NCBI GenBank assembly: GCA_910574455.1
Contig: CAJSYZ010000006.1
Span: forward strand, 1,687,376 to 1,751,375
DNA from: Trichaptum fuscoviolaceum
Taxonomy: Eukaryota > Basidiomycota > Agaricomycetes > Hymenochaetales > Trichaptaceae
Length of the DNA stretch: 64,000 bases
Reading direction: 5' to 3'
Part shown: in pieces, positions 45,537 to 56,814 of the stretch
How positions within the stretch are numbered: position 1 is the first letter of the stretch
Layout of the letters: the number at the start of each line of letters is the position of its first letter
Program-made: the position numbers and the translations under genes
The notes under the pieces: generated by a model
Told to the model about the DNA's origin: nothing
The model's input: only the letters and a program-made list of their open reading frames with translations
Database searches by the model: none

Positions 45537-47139
45537 ATGGACTGCTCGATTGATATTCACATCTTGATGCAGGACGTCGCCGTCTGCAAAGACCGGGCGC
45601 ATAGTCTTTGCGAGAAGTTATCCGGAAGTACCTATCTGGGACTGAACTATGATACAGTGTAAATTAGTTTTCTTGCACAGTACATAAAGGCAGATCTAAC
45701 CTCGCACCTATGCTGTCCATAGCGATTATCAAGATGCAGCCAGTGTCAGTAACCACCTGTCCCAAGGGAAGGCGCTTCTGCATCCTCTGAAAGTATTCGT
45801 TAAAGCGCTTCGGTCTCTCACACTACACGTGGAGCACTCAATCTATAAGATTGAGAAAAAGATTCGACCGTTGGTCCTTCACGAAGGCATCACCTCCTTG
45901 CCAGACGAAATCCTCGCTTTGATCTTTGAAGCAACAATCAGCAGAGACGATGTGTATGGCGTCTGGGATGCGCGCACCCTCGCGAGTGTGAACCACAAGT
46001 TCAGGAATATCGCAATAGGGTGTCGAAAATTATGGTCTACTCTGTTGCAGGGAAAGGGGAAGAAGGTCTTCAAACTTTTCCTAGAGAGGAGCGGCAATGC
46101 GCCATTAACAATAGCCGTGGGCTCCCGCGGCCGTCCACCGAAGTGGTATATGGAGGAGGTGCTTGCGCTCAGAAATAGATGGGAAACAGTCGTGGTCACC
46201 CGGGTCAGGAATAAGTTCTTGTCCGATGTGCGTGAATATGACAAACGACAACGTACCACTCAAACATATCCAAAGCTTCGAGCCTTGAAGATTTACTCAA
46301 CTGACGGCCTGTACCGGAAGGATGGCGATCCCACGTGGAATGTCCCCACAATCAAATTTGTCCGCTGCACGAATTTCATATCAGCTTTATCAGACGAATC
46401 CTTAGCATCCCTGACAACATTAGAGATAACACTGGAGTACTACCGTCTGGAGGGACTCATTTTTCGATTATACTTCATGGGGAACCTCCAATCACTTTCT
46501 ATCAATTTACAGAAATCGGGCTCCCGATATGTCTGGGGGAACTACCGTGCCTGCGAATTAAAGTTTCTTCGGCGATTGCGCTTCGAATGGACGGAGCACG
46601 CGGATGTTAATCCAGACAGTTTTTTGAATAGAACCAACATGGAGAACTTAAAAACAGTTGAACTCAACTTTCATGAAACTACCGAACAGGACTTTGACTC
46701 GTCGATTCAGGATATTTTTCATCCTGGGACGAGATCAGAACGCCGCATTCGGTTTCCAACTCTTGAAGATATCACGATCATTGCCGAGCCGCGTGATAAA
46801 CACTTGGACGAAATCACTTTAGAGACAGAAACGCTTCTCTGCCACCCAAGGATCAAAAACCTTAGTTTTCGGGTTCCTTACATTGCATCCCTCGATCGTC
46901 AGCCGATGAAGAACAAACAGCTGGACATCAGTACCATAACCATTGTGCGCTGTCTATCTGGAGCTCGCGATTTTCTGGAATGCTTGCTCTCGCACGTAAA
47001 CCCAGACGGATCGAAGTTGTGCAGGGGCCTAACCAGGTTGAAGGTATGGGGATGTGCAGACGTGACGATGAACTTCCTGATGGATTACCTACCGGAAGAA
47101 AAAATTGATTTTGTGCCGTACATAGTGCCGTATTTGTAG
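45537..47139 (+). CDS. F-box domain protein with leucine-rich-like C-terminal region (copy 2)
   Basis: Paralogue of the gene at 1291-2880. Exons are 45537-45658 (MDCSIDIHILMQDVAVCKD...) and 45723-47139; the 64-base intron contains in-frame stops, so splicing is obligatory here, unlike in copy 1. Joined across the intron the protein reads YDTVDYQDAASVSNHLSQGK. The F-box-like segment is LPDEILALIFEATISRDDV and WDARTLASVNHKFRNIAIG. The C-terminus, with QLDISTITIVRCLSGARDFL and DYLPEEKIDFVPYIVPYL, is almost identical to copy 1. The total is about 512 residues. An upstream in-frame start at 45345 is possible but unsupported by copy 1. Putative SCF substrate adaptor, target unknown. Confidence 0.82.
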
Positions 47140-48338
47140 ACGGCAAATGGCTATACTACTTTTGCCTTTAGCTCCAAAGAATGTGTGGATCGGATCTGAA
47201 GATAGCAGACAAAGGTAAAAGTGAGAGACATATTAGTGTCAAATTTACATAGTAAGAGAGCGGTCAAAAAGTTATGATCGACATCTCGGCATTTGCCGAC
47301 GGTGTCAGGCCTTGCCAGTGGCCCGACTCGGAAGTTGAGTCAACACTTTGTAAGTACCTTCATCATCTTGACTACCAAGATGTATCATATGGCAAGCCTG
47401 CTATCAAATGCACACTCTTTACACGATGTATTTCAATGCTAAGCTTTGGGCGTGGCCTCAGCATAATTTCCTCCTCCGAAACTCATAGTTCTTGAGCTCC
47501 GCCACATCCTGCCGTTGCTCTGGAGTCAGCACTGAGACGAGCCAGTAGAGAGGGGGAATAAGGTCGCTTTAGTAGCAATCACAGTGCATTTGCAACGGTT
47601 CTGGTCGTAAGGAGTGTAACGGTATTCTTCGCAAGGCTTTGGCAGTCCTCGGAGGTGTGTACCTTCATTTTGCTACTGACCCCGCACTGAAGTTCACGAA
47701 TGTTTGCTCTACTTTACAGTAACTGCAGTATCTTGAAGCTTCTTATTGAAAACGTAATTTGGCGAGAGAATCACTAGCGATGACTTAAACCACTGTTCTC
47801 TATAGGTGCCGATCTTCTCACCGGAGGCACTGCCAGATCACATCCCTATTTCATGATGGGCACCGCTCTTGTTGATAATGGCATCCGCGCCGACAAATCT
47901 TTTTGTCTTGTATCGCTCTAGTTTGTGCTGCAGGTATGAAGCTACGATCAACAATTATCAGAATAACTTAACTCTCGATCAAATTGAAGTTCTTTTGGTT
48001 CAGAGATATCATCGATGGGACCCTTTATACACCTCCATCGCCTTGACTTTGCTGAAAGATCTGCAACCGAGGGATCCGAGTACCCTTTTCCAGGTAACGG
48101 AGTGTTGTTTGTCCGCTACAGCCTTTATCATCGGCTGATCCTCGCGCTCGCTCGTAGCATCTGTGTCATTTGTATCGTCTGCCTCTGATCATATTATATG
48201 ATCTGTTTCAAAATGTGCTCTCCCTACTGTCGCTGGATCGGGTTCCTATGGTGTTACGTTTAAAAGGGCAAGTAGATAGTCTCATACCCAACGCTCTCAA
48301 AGCACGCTCCCGACCGGAACTCCCGATCTCTGAACACG
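47140..48338. other. Spacer in duplication arm B with a conserved short frame
   Basis: It matches 162-1290 in reverse complement. At about 47810-47930 (plus) the frame GADLLTGGTARSHPYFMMGT, then ALVDNGIRADKSFCLVSL, is open and its first part is kept in arm A. At 47650-47720 another piece (GGVYLHFATDPALKF) also has a counterpart. Stops separate them, so they look like exons of a gene already lost before or after duplication. The last 100 bases are the promoter of the CoA-binding gene. Confidence 0.45.
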
Positions 48339-49304
48339 ATGCTATCTACACGTTCGTCCTTGTGGCTAAGCTCTGTTCGTGGACTCAGCACAACTTCCTG
48401 TGCGCGAAAGCAGCAGGCTTTCCTCTCGTCTCCACACTTTGCCATTGTTGGGGCCAGTACTAGTCCAAGCAAATGGGGCTCTAAGGTACGCAAGCAAGTA
48501 GCTCGTTCCGTCAGCCACCTCTATAACTCGCACAATCTATTTAGTTTTTAACGCTGTTTCAATCAGCACAACTCCCCGTAACGGCCATAAATCCAGTATG
48601 TTATTCATCACATTTAGATTGACCGTGTTCTCATGCTTCTCCAGAATTACAAGAAAATTGGAGGAACAACGTGTGTTCCGAGCCTTACCAACCTCGTTTC
48701 ACCCCAGAAGACCAGCATCCTCGTCGTGACCCCACCTGCCGTACGTCTCGCGATCGACTTTGAGGCTGATTCTCATATGTCTCTTCTATAGGTTACTCTT
48801 CAAGTACTAAAGCAAGCGAAGGCTGTGAACACACCAATGATTTGGATTCAGCCCGGAGCGGCTGATTCGGCTGTCCATCAATTCATCTCTGCCAATAATA
48901 TGGAAGACAAGGTTGTGTTTGATGGACCTGAACAACTCATCGCACCGACTGCTGCGACTGCTAATCCAACTTTATCTTTGTCAAGTGAGGGAAGCGTAGC
49001 ACCACTACTTTCCCTGGGACTCCATTCTCCCTCTACACGCAATCAGGCTGGAAGTGGAACGTCTCATTTCAATGGTGCGGCAAGTTCAACGGCTTCGCAC
49101 GTCACTATCGTAGCTTCGCCTGTCCAGGGAGATTCAACAAGTCGCAAGACACAGATATTGCCTCAGCCTGACGGTGGCCCTTGCGGCGCAGTTGCCATGC
49201 TGCAAACTATTATTCACCAAAATGCGAAGTCTGCTTCCAACTCTATCAAAAAGTCGTTCAAAGTCGCTTCTGAATCTGCGTCTTCGACTAGAGGGTCGAC
49301 TTAG
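48339..49304 (+). CDS. CoA-binding domain protein, mitochondrial (copy 2)
   Basis: CoA_binding_2 (Rossmann) family protein. Exon 1, 48339-48485, encodes a presequence-like start (MLSTRSSLWLSSVRGLSTTS) and FAIVGASTSPSKWGSK. Downstream exon pieces fit QLPVTAINP, then NYKKIGGTTCVPSLTNLVSP with KTSILVVTPPA (after cttctccag), then VTLQVLKQAKAVNTPMIWIQ with PGAADSAVHQFI (after tcttctatag). These match the family's helix and strand pattern, including IxWIQPGA. The segment normally reading V-L-x-W-Y between WGSK and LPV cannot be placed with a normal intron: a candidate (HLYNSHNL) lies at about 48515-48540, but phases do not fit. The C-terminus continues after VVFDGP as a Ser/Thr-rich ~120-residue extension ending SSTRGST, which the small family members lack. 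The gene may be partly decayed or may use a micro-exon. Confidence 0.7.
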
Positions 49305-49861
49305 CTGAACTCTCAGACCTCGCCGCGCATTGGCCTTCGTATGTTTAGCAGTAAAGCCAGCAATAGCCGACGCGCTCAGGCTTCCACTCCAGTATTCGAT
49401 GGATACTCGACGGAAGCCTTTATTGTTGACAAGGACTTTCCGGGGATGCCTTGATTTTATGGGGGTCAATATACTGTACTTTTATGACGTTCATTGCAAA
49501 GGGAGTGATAAATGAAGTAGAAGTTTATGAATGGAAAAACACATACTTTTGATAGATATAGTAAAAGTCCAAAAAGACCATCAATTCTTTGTTTCTACTC
49601 GCTATGGGCTCTTCAAGTTCCCAGACTAAATCCATAACGAAAGACATCATACAAAAATACAAAGAATTGAACTAATCAAGCGTATTAGAAGGTACAAGAA
49701 GATTGCTGAAAAGCGCGTACGCAAATGTTACGCGTCGAGACGCGTGCCACTCTTCATCACAGACAACGACGACGACACCTCAAGACCTTAACATTCGACT
49801 TCAAGACTCGGACTTACAGCAGTAACTGACAATTCAACATCCACCTCTCAGTGTATCTCGC
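49305..49861. other. Intergenic region, nothing recognised
   Basis: About 0.56 kb of 3' sequence and the promoter of the LYR gene. AT-rich at 49480-49680. No gene or clear motif was seen. Confidence 0.45.
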
Positions 49862-51232
49862 ATGATATACTTCATGTCCTACGAACCTTCTGAACAAATA
49901 TTAGAACGACGAGCAGAATTGGCCAGATCATTCACCGCGCTTCGTCGAGTACGCCCTCGGATACCATTCTGGCAACTTGCTGCTCATCGCATACCTACGC
50001 TATGGTCTCTTTACCGGGGTTTAAGGCGGGATGCGCCTTGTGAAGACGTGCGTTCTCATAAAACTTCCACATAAAAGTTGATGCTTAGAATGCAGAACAA
50101 AGATCAGATGGCGTATTCGTATGTTCTTTGAGCGATACCGGTCGTTAACAAGTCCTACAACTACGCGACAGAAGCTTGCGCAAATGCACAAGGTATGTTT
50201 ATCTTTCCAATCATACATTCACTTGCATTGAACTGAAGAGATTTAGTATCTCGATATCTTTCGTGCTGCAAAGGATGGAGACGAGAGATCAAGTAAGGTA
50301 CTTCTGCGGTATAGTTCTATGGTCGCTGCCAAGCGAGAGAAGGCGCAGATGCATCATATCATCAAGAAAGAACTCGTGAGTGCTTCACTGTTACATTCAG
50401 GTTTATATCTGATCATTTGTTAGGCCTGGCAAGAGCGCCTGCGCAATCGACCTATCCTTACAGGCTCGTATCTACGTCCGACATTATTTAACCGTCCCCT
50501 TCCTCGAATGAAACCTCAACCTGTGGCTATCTCAATGATGATACGCAAACGTCGACTAGCACGCGAGCGGCGCGGAGAGAAATACGAACAACTTAGGATG
50601 ATGCAAGAGGATGTTAAACACGAGGCGGAATTCGAGAGCAACTTGCGAAAAGCTGAATGGATGCGGCCTTTCTTTCACAACGCAGAGTGGAGTAAGCGCA
50701 GTGTCCACCCATGTCTCGTTCCCGTCTCTAACTTCAATTCCCTTCTCTAACTTCAATAGGCACAAGTATATCTCGTGAGCAGCGCAGACTCAAACGGACG
50801 TTTATCTTGGAAACGGACCGTATGAAGAAGCCGTTCCCGCGCGAGTTGCTCGAGCAGATAAAGGAAGCACGAAGAGAGAAGATACGGAACAAGACTCGCG
50901 AACATGAGCGCGAACGCCGTGGAGAACTCTTGGCAGCCGCCCTCGAGCGCGGGCGAAAGCGGCCACCCCCGCCTGTGCTTGATACTATGGCGGATTGGCA
51001 AAAGCATATGGATCGAGTCGTTCGCGGCGTAAGTGAGGTCGGATACGTTGCGCTCATGAAAAGCCGAATGGGACGCCGGCTAAAAGACGAGAAAACTTGG
51101 AGGGAACTAGAGGAGGGAAATCCAAAGATCAAGGCAGATTTGGACAGAGCGGATGAGGCGATCCGGAAGGAGAATGAGGAGAGGCGAAGAAGAGCTGAGG
51201 ATGGAATTCAAGCAGCGCAAAGTGTCGCATGA
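49862..51232 (+). CDS. LYR-motif (Complex1_LYR) protein with long basic C-terminal region
   Basis: The N-terminal part, MSYEPSEQILERRAELARSF (Met at 49862 or 49874), leads into IPTLWSLYRGLRRDAP, the L-Y-R signature of the Complex1_LYR family. After an intron comes RWRIRMFFERYRSLTSPTTT and KLAQMHKYLDIFRAAKDGD, the second and third helices, then VLLRYSSMVAAKREKAQ. LYR proteins act in mitochondria, where they bind the acyl carrier protein and help iron-sulfur delivery or assembly of respiratory complexes. Downstream exons (50420-51232) add ~230 residues rich in Arg/Glu/Lys, predicted largely helical (KPQPVAISMMIRKRRLARER, IKEARREKIRNKTREHERER), ending AEDGIQAAQSVA. The first intron boundary near 50050 is not settled. 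The long charged tail is common in fungal members and may be mitoribosome- or RNA-contacting, but that is a guess. Confidence 0.75.
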
Positions 51233-51922
51233 TCGCGACGTTCTGATTTTCCACAATGCTTCCCACTTCTTTCAGCCGCATTTCTTTCGATCAACTTTGC
51301 CTCATTGGCAGCGCTTGTGTTTCATAACATACGTCTTGTTCTAATCCCCTTCTATCTTCTATTAATCAAATTCTTTCCGGGGAAAACGGGTTTCACTGGT
51401 AGACGCCGAAGCTTGCTATATTGATCGACACTACTCCTTTGAGCAACCATGAGATTTGCCTCAAGGATCTGCAGCCGCATCCACTTTCTCTATCATGATA
51501 CAATACTTTTTTCCACCACCCATGACATCTCAAGTGCTTGATAGCGATTGTCTTCACCGCGGCTGCAAGGGGGAGAGCTTGCAAACATGCGGCTCTCATC
51601 AGACTGGGCCTTGTCTCTCCCACATTCTCGCTATTTTAATAGTTTGCATATGCTGTTGTACAACTCATGTGATCGTAAGCGTAAGTACAACTCCTTAGAC
51701 TAGAAGCTATCTCTGACTCTTCTTTTAGATCGACAACTTCTCCGCATGGTTCTATCGTTCTATTGTGATGCAAATGTCCTGCGCTAACACGACCCTAGAA
51801 AGCGATTAGCGCTTCGAGGATGCACTAAGATATAAAAACTACACACATACAACCAATTCCATTAAGCATCTGCAGATACGTCGCGCAGTGCTCGCGTTGG
51901 ACTTTCCTACCTGGAGTCAACC
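51233..51922. other. Intergenic region, sedolisin promoter
   Basis: About 0.7 kb. It contains the 3' end of the LYR gene and the promoter of the sedolisin. A frame at 51456-51698 is Cys- and Ser-rich with a hydrophobic stretch but lacks any supporting signal and is not called. Confidence 0.5.
51831..51837 (+). promoter_or_regulatory. TATA box of the sedolisin gene
   Basis: TATAAAA, 86-92 bases before the ATG at 51923, a normal distance for a highly expressed secreted enzyme gene. Confidence 0.55.
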
Positions 51923-54723
51923 ATGTTATCCATTGGCCTCGCACTGCTTTTACTTCTCGGGTCGAGCGAAGGTGCCCGCATCCCCCGTGCAGGCCATGTC
52001 GTGCACGAAAAACGCGATGTCATTCCTGCGCTGTGGTCCCGGGCGCGCCGCCTCGAGTCCGACACCGTACTGCCTATGCGCTTCGGCCTGAGGCAGAGCA
52101 ACGTGGACCGCCTCGAAGAGTTTCTCATGGACATAGCGCACCCGGATTCGCCAAATTATGGTGCGCATTGGACAGAAGCGAAGGTTGCTGAGACCTTTGC
52201 TCCAAGCCGCGAATCCATTGAAACCGTGAAGATCTGGCTGGAGGAGAATGGCGTGGAGACAGGCAGGATGCGACTGTCTCCGAGCAAAGGTTGGATTGAT
52301 CTCAACGCCACTGCTGGAGAAATAGAGGCATTACTTGATGCCGAGTATCACGTCTACAAGCATGAAGAGTCCGGAAAAGAACACATTTGTGCGTATTATT
52401 CTTCGTGATTCTGGCCAAGGACTGATTGTGTTTGCTTACCCCTCAGCCTGCGATCAATACTCTGTCCCACACCACGTAAAGGAACACATCGAGCTGATTA
52501 CGCCAACCCTCCACTTTGACGCCAAGATCGAACCTATCAAGCCTCCCAGGCGCAAGCGTGATAATGTCCCCGTTCAGGGAGCAAGTCGCAATATCGGTCA
52601 ACCTGGTGTCGGGAATTCACCGAAGACGACCGGAAAGATCTCTAACATCATCGATCAATTGGAGAATTGCGACAAACAGATTACGCCGAACTGTTTGCGC
52701 GCCCTGTACGACGTCGTCTATAAGCCGGTCTCAACGAAGAAAAACAGTTACGGGATTGGTACGCATAAGTCAATCCAACAGACTAATGTCTATGATATTA
52801 AACATTTATTAAAACAGTTGAATACACGCCTCAGGCATTCCTACAAAGCGATCTTGGTTGGTACTCTGACGACTTCAGTTGATATCTTGCTAATCTTTTT
52901 GTAAAAGATATGTTCTTCGGAAACTTCAGGTACATAAATATGTATCTTGTACTATTTTTGATACCCAGAGGCTAACCCGATGTTCTCAGTCCATCTCTTG
53001 TTGGGTCATCTCCGACTCCAATAAGCATAGACGGAGGTCAGTTATTTTTTCCTTGTTTTAGGCGGGGCTTCCTAAATAAATGACATCATTTAAGGCGTCG
53101 TACAGACAACGAATCAAGGCTTTAACTTCAATGGTGAAAGTGACCTGGATCTTCAATACGGCATGGCCCTTGTCGCACCGCAACAAGTTACTCTGTATCA
53201 GGCAGGAGATCTTCCCCAAGGTAGTACTTTTCATAGCATCCCAACTTTTGAGATTTTATTGACAAAATTGGTCAAAGGCGCGTCTTTCAATAATCTGCTG
53301 GATGCACTAGATGCGTCATACTGCACGTTCGAAGGCGGTGACGATCCGACCCAAGATGGTCAGTGTTATCGTTTCTTGGTTCTCTTTTGGCATGTGTATG
53401 CTTACATCACAGTCTTGCATAGGCATCTATCCCGATCCACTTCCCGGAGGCTTCAACGGACCTGAATCCTGCGGCATTGTGAAACCTGCCAATGTGATCT
53501 CGACATCATACGCTAGTGATGAGTCGGACCTTACGCCTTTCTATGCAATCCGTCAATGCAACGAGTACGGAAAGCTGGGCTTGATGGGCGTGACCATTCT
53601 CTATAGCTCCGGGGACCAGGGCGTCGCAGGTAATGGTGGCCGGTGTCTGAATCCAGATGGTAAGCAATCCTTTCTTGCCTTTCCATTCCAATCCAGTACA
53701 TATCCTAATCCCATCTTTCATGTAGGCACCCAATCTACTAATGGCACCCGTTTCAACCCGCTTTTCCCCGCCGTATGTCCGTTTGTTACGGCTGTGGGCG
53801 CGACACAGGTCAACCCGAATTCTACGGTGTTCGAGCCGGAAGGCGCGTGCGAGCAGGTCATTTTCTCCGGCGGAGGCTTCAGCAATGTCTTCAAGCGACC
53901 GTCGTTCCAAGATGCGGCTGTGCAGAGCTTCTTGACAAACCACCCGCCGCCCTTCACGAGCGCCCAGTTCAACACATCCGGTGTAAGTTTCCTTAGATAT
54001 TTTAAGCAAGAAAGCAGGGTTAAGTAGGATTCTTTTTTTGTTTAAAGTCTCGCGGTTTCCCCGACTTGTCTGCTAATGGGTAAGCAATGCAGCTTCGAGT
54101 TATAAAGCATGTGAGGCTGATTTTCTTTGCAGTGCCAACTATGTTGTTGCCGTAGCTGGAGGTATGTAAACCTCTTTGCTGTTACGGGATTCAACTCGAC
54201 CTTTCTGTCCAGAATTCGAGCTTGTCTTCGGCACGTCTGCTTCGTCCCCCGTCACGGGCGCGATCTTGACGTTGATCAACGATGCACGTCTTGCGATTGG
54301 AAAGAAGCCCATAGGTATGTCATTTGTACTTAAACTTTCAATAATGACTTGAACTGAATGAGATGATTAGGATTCATCAATCCGACTGTAAGCTAGTTCT
54401 CTCCCTCTGATTCGTATTTATACTGATGGAATTGGATCGATAGATCTACTCTGACTTATTCAAGGGTGCCTTCAATGATATTACACAAGGCGGAAACAGG
54501 GGTTGCGGTATGTTAAAAATAAAATAATTTAAAAATATACGGGGATCTAAATGGTGATGAACTGTCTAGGTACACCAGGCTTCACCGCTGTTTCGGGATG
54601 GGATCCAGTAAGACGATAAACACATGGGCACTGCACTGTGTACTGACATTGCATTGCTAGGTCACTGGGCTCGGAACTCCCAACTTCCCCAAACTATTAG
54701 CTCGCTGGCTCTTGCTTCCGTGA
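51923..54723 (+). CDS. Sedolisin (peptidase S53), secreted tripeptidyl-peptidase type
   Basis: Acid serine-carboxyl peptidase of fungal tripeptidyl-peptidase type, active extracellularly at low pH. The signal peptide is MLSIGLALLLLLGSSEGA. The Pro-kuma propeptide (VLPMRFGLRQSNVDRLEEFL, HPDSPNYGAHWTEAKVAETF) covers about residues 30-200. Catalytic motifs: GESDLDLQ with Glu and Asp four apart (about 53130), SSGDQGVAG with the oxyanion Asp (about 53615) and GTSASSPV with the catalytic Ser (about 54233-54255). The C-terminal Ca-binding part includes FNDITQGGNRGC, GFTAVSGWDPVTGLGTPNF and the final ARWLLLP. Exon 1 ends at 52389; about ten short introns follow. Stop at 54721-54723. Convergent with the MTG2 gene, 135 bases apart. 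All catalytic residues are present, so an active enzyme is expected after propeptide removal. Confidence 0.9.
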
Positions 54724-54858
54724 AAGCGGTGATCACGCCTCCGAACGTTCATACAGTCATTATGTAGTACCTGTACATTAACTGAGTTCGCTGAATAGGC
54801 CTGGCAATGTATGAAGCAAGATGATATCATCGAATGATTCCCGCGAGATTTGATGGAA

Positions 54859-56627
54859 TTAAGAGTGCTGTCTAGCTTCCTCGACATATTTACGCATGAG
54901 TAGTGAGACTTTCCGCAGATTCTGGCTGTACTTTCCCGAAACTGGGACGATATCTAGGTGACGACCATCATCTGTCTTCATCTCCGTTTGAACGAACTTC
55001 TCCAGAAGCCGCAGTTTCTCCTTCGCGGTTTCTACGCTGGTGTCGCCTTCAGCTCCCAAAAGATCTGCTTTGTTTGCGATGACGAGGCGGCCCTTTGCAC
55101 TCAAGCCTTCTTTGTGTGCTTCAAGTTCGTCACGGAGAATTCGCAATTCCTGCTGGGGATCGGGTCCGGACAGATCGACGACGTAAACCAAAGCAAGTGA
55201 TCGTTCGATGGACCGCAGGAATGAATGCCCCAGTCCAACGTTCTCAGATGCCTGAGCTATCAAACCCGGATTATCCGCGACTGTGAACCTGAAGGTCTCT
55301 AGCGCATCGATGGGAGAGTCAGTGAGACTTTGATTGCGGGTGATAGTCTCCGCGAAGTCGCCGCGATCCATTCTTTCCTTATATTCTTCCTCCTCGAGCT
55401 TCGTCTCACCAATAATGAGGCTGCCTTCAGTGCTTCCCAAAACGTTTCCATCATCGTCCATGCGGACAACACCCACTACGGGGTTGAGTGTCGTGAACGC
55501 ATACCCAGCCACCTCGGTCTTCGCGCGTCCACCGGTCAACGCACGAAGCAATGTGCTCTTTCCTGCATTAGGGTAACCCACCAAGCCTATGTCAGCGAGG
55601 ATCTTGAGCTCGAGTGACAGGGTCAAACGTTCGCCTTCAGTGCCGCGCGTCGCGAATTTCGGCGAGCGGTTCTCCGTGGTTAAGAATGCAGGATTTCCAA
55701 GACCGCCTTCACCACCAGAGGCAATGAGATAGCCCAGCCCTTCGACAGCGTCGTGTTCAATCTCAAGACCGGATGAGACTGGTTTTGAATCGGATGTCAC
55801 GGGCGAGTCGAGGTCGAGGAAGAGTGGGGATAGCTTTCGTTCGCGCCGGAGTAATCGTCTTTCGCGCTCCTGCCGCAGGAACGCCCTCTCAGCCTCCAAG
55901 AACACATCCCTTTGCAGATTGTCTTCGTTGGCGCCCGGGTAGTGTACCCAGCGCTTTTCACGCATCTTGGCGATCTTTTCCTCAGGACTGAGTAATTGGA
56001 GACCATCCTCTTCTGCCTCCCATTCGTCCTGTGCTCGCCGCGAGTCTTCACCAGACAATTCTCTGACGATCGTGCCCACTGGTACTTTGATCACCAATGG
56101 AGGCGCGCTTTTGCCATTCATCCATGTCCCTTGCCCGTTCCCGCCAGGTGCACCTCGTATTCGCTTTGGGATAGACGAGAGTGTAGTCAATTCTGGAGTA
56201 GGTAGGATATAGACGCTTCCTCCTTTGCCTCCGCTTCCTCCTGATGGTGGGCCATATGGCTTGTACTTTTCCCGGTGGAAAGCAACACAACCGTCACCGC
56301 CTTTGCCTAAGACACCATTGAGTTTCACAGAATGACCTGGCGTTGACGTATGCCTTACCTCCGCGAACTGTGACAATGAGATTGTCAAGGAAAGTTTGGC
56401 CCTAAGAGTGTCAAAGCTCAGTCATAATTGACATTTAGCAGCAAATGGCTCACTCGTTGTCGCCTTTTCCACTCTGTCTTTCGTTGACGTTTATATGCCT
56501 CGGATAGTTCTTCCTTCAACCTATCTCCAGAGTCCTCCTTCAGTGTTGCCACATTTCCGAAAGCTCGCACAGACTTAGACGAGTTTCTGAAGCAAGTAGC
56601 TGCTATCGAAGCTGCATTTCGTATCAT
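54859..56627 (-). CDS. MTG2: Mitochondrial Obg-family GTPase
   Basis: Homologue of yeast Mtg2, a GTPase for mitochondrial large ribosomal subunit assembly. Exon 1 starts at ATG 56625-56627 (MIRNAASIAATCFRNSSKSV), a presequence. A short exon adds GQTFLDNLIVTVRG, and the main exon gives GKGGDGCVAFHREKYKPYGP, the Gly-rich Obg fold. G motifs: GYPNAGKST (G1, about 55570), DNPGL (G3, about 55255), NKAD (G4, about 55070) and PVSGK (G5, about 54930). Compared with the bacterial Obg plan, roughly 105 residues are inserted between VPVGTIVRE and LIASGGEGGLGNPAF; the insert is Glu/Arg/Leu-rich and charged (AERAFLRQERERRLLRRERK). The gene ends VEEARQHS. Mitochondrial matrix. Divergent from URM1, 187 bases between start codons. 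Confidence 0.92.
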
Positions 56628-56814
56628 TCGCGTTCACGAAAGGAGATCTAAATAGAAAGTTGAAGAACCGTCGAACTACTCCGAGTCTTGAATAATGGGA
56701 TTCGACTAATAGTGCCCCTGGGAATTTACTACTTTCACCTTGCATTCAAAATTTCTGCTTCCGTGCTATATCACTACTAGCTTCTTGATCCTCTGCTCTT
56801 ACGACAAGTATAAT
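56628..56814. promoter_or_regulatory. Shared divergent promoter, MTG2 / URM1
   Basis: 187 bases between two start codons. Both genes act in translation or tRNA and ribosome biology, so shared control would make sense, but no specific element was recognised. Confidence 0.5.

Larger units (their letters stand above)
45420..48500. repeat. Inverted segmental duplication, arm B
   Basis: The partner of 1-2960, in opposite orientation. The gene order F-box, spacer, CoA-binding first exon is the same. Protein identity between the F-box copies is lowest at the N-terminus and very high at the C-terminus (four differences in the last 77 residues). The CoA-binding first exons differ at four of 49 residues. 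The spacer is alignable but with many changes. The outer end near 48500 is set only by the window edge of arm A, so the true duplication may be longer. Confidence 0.9.
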
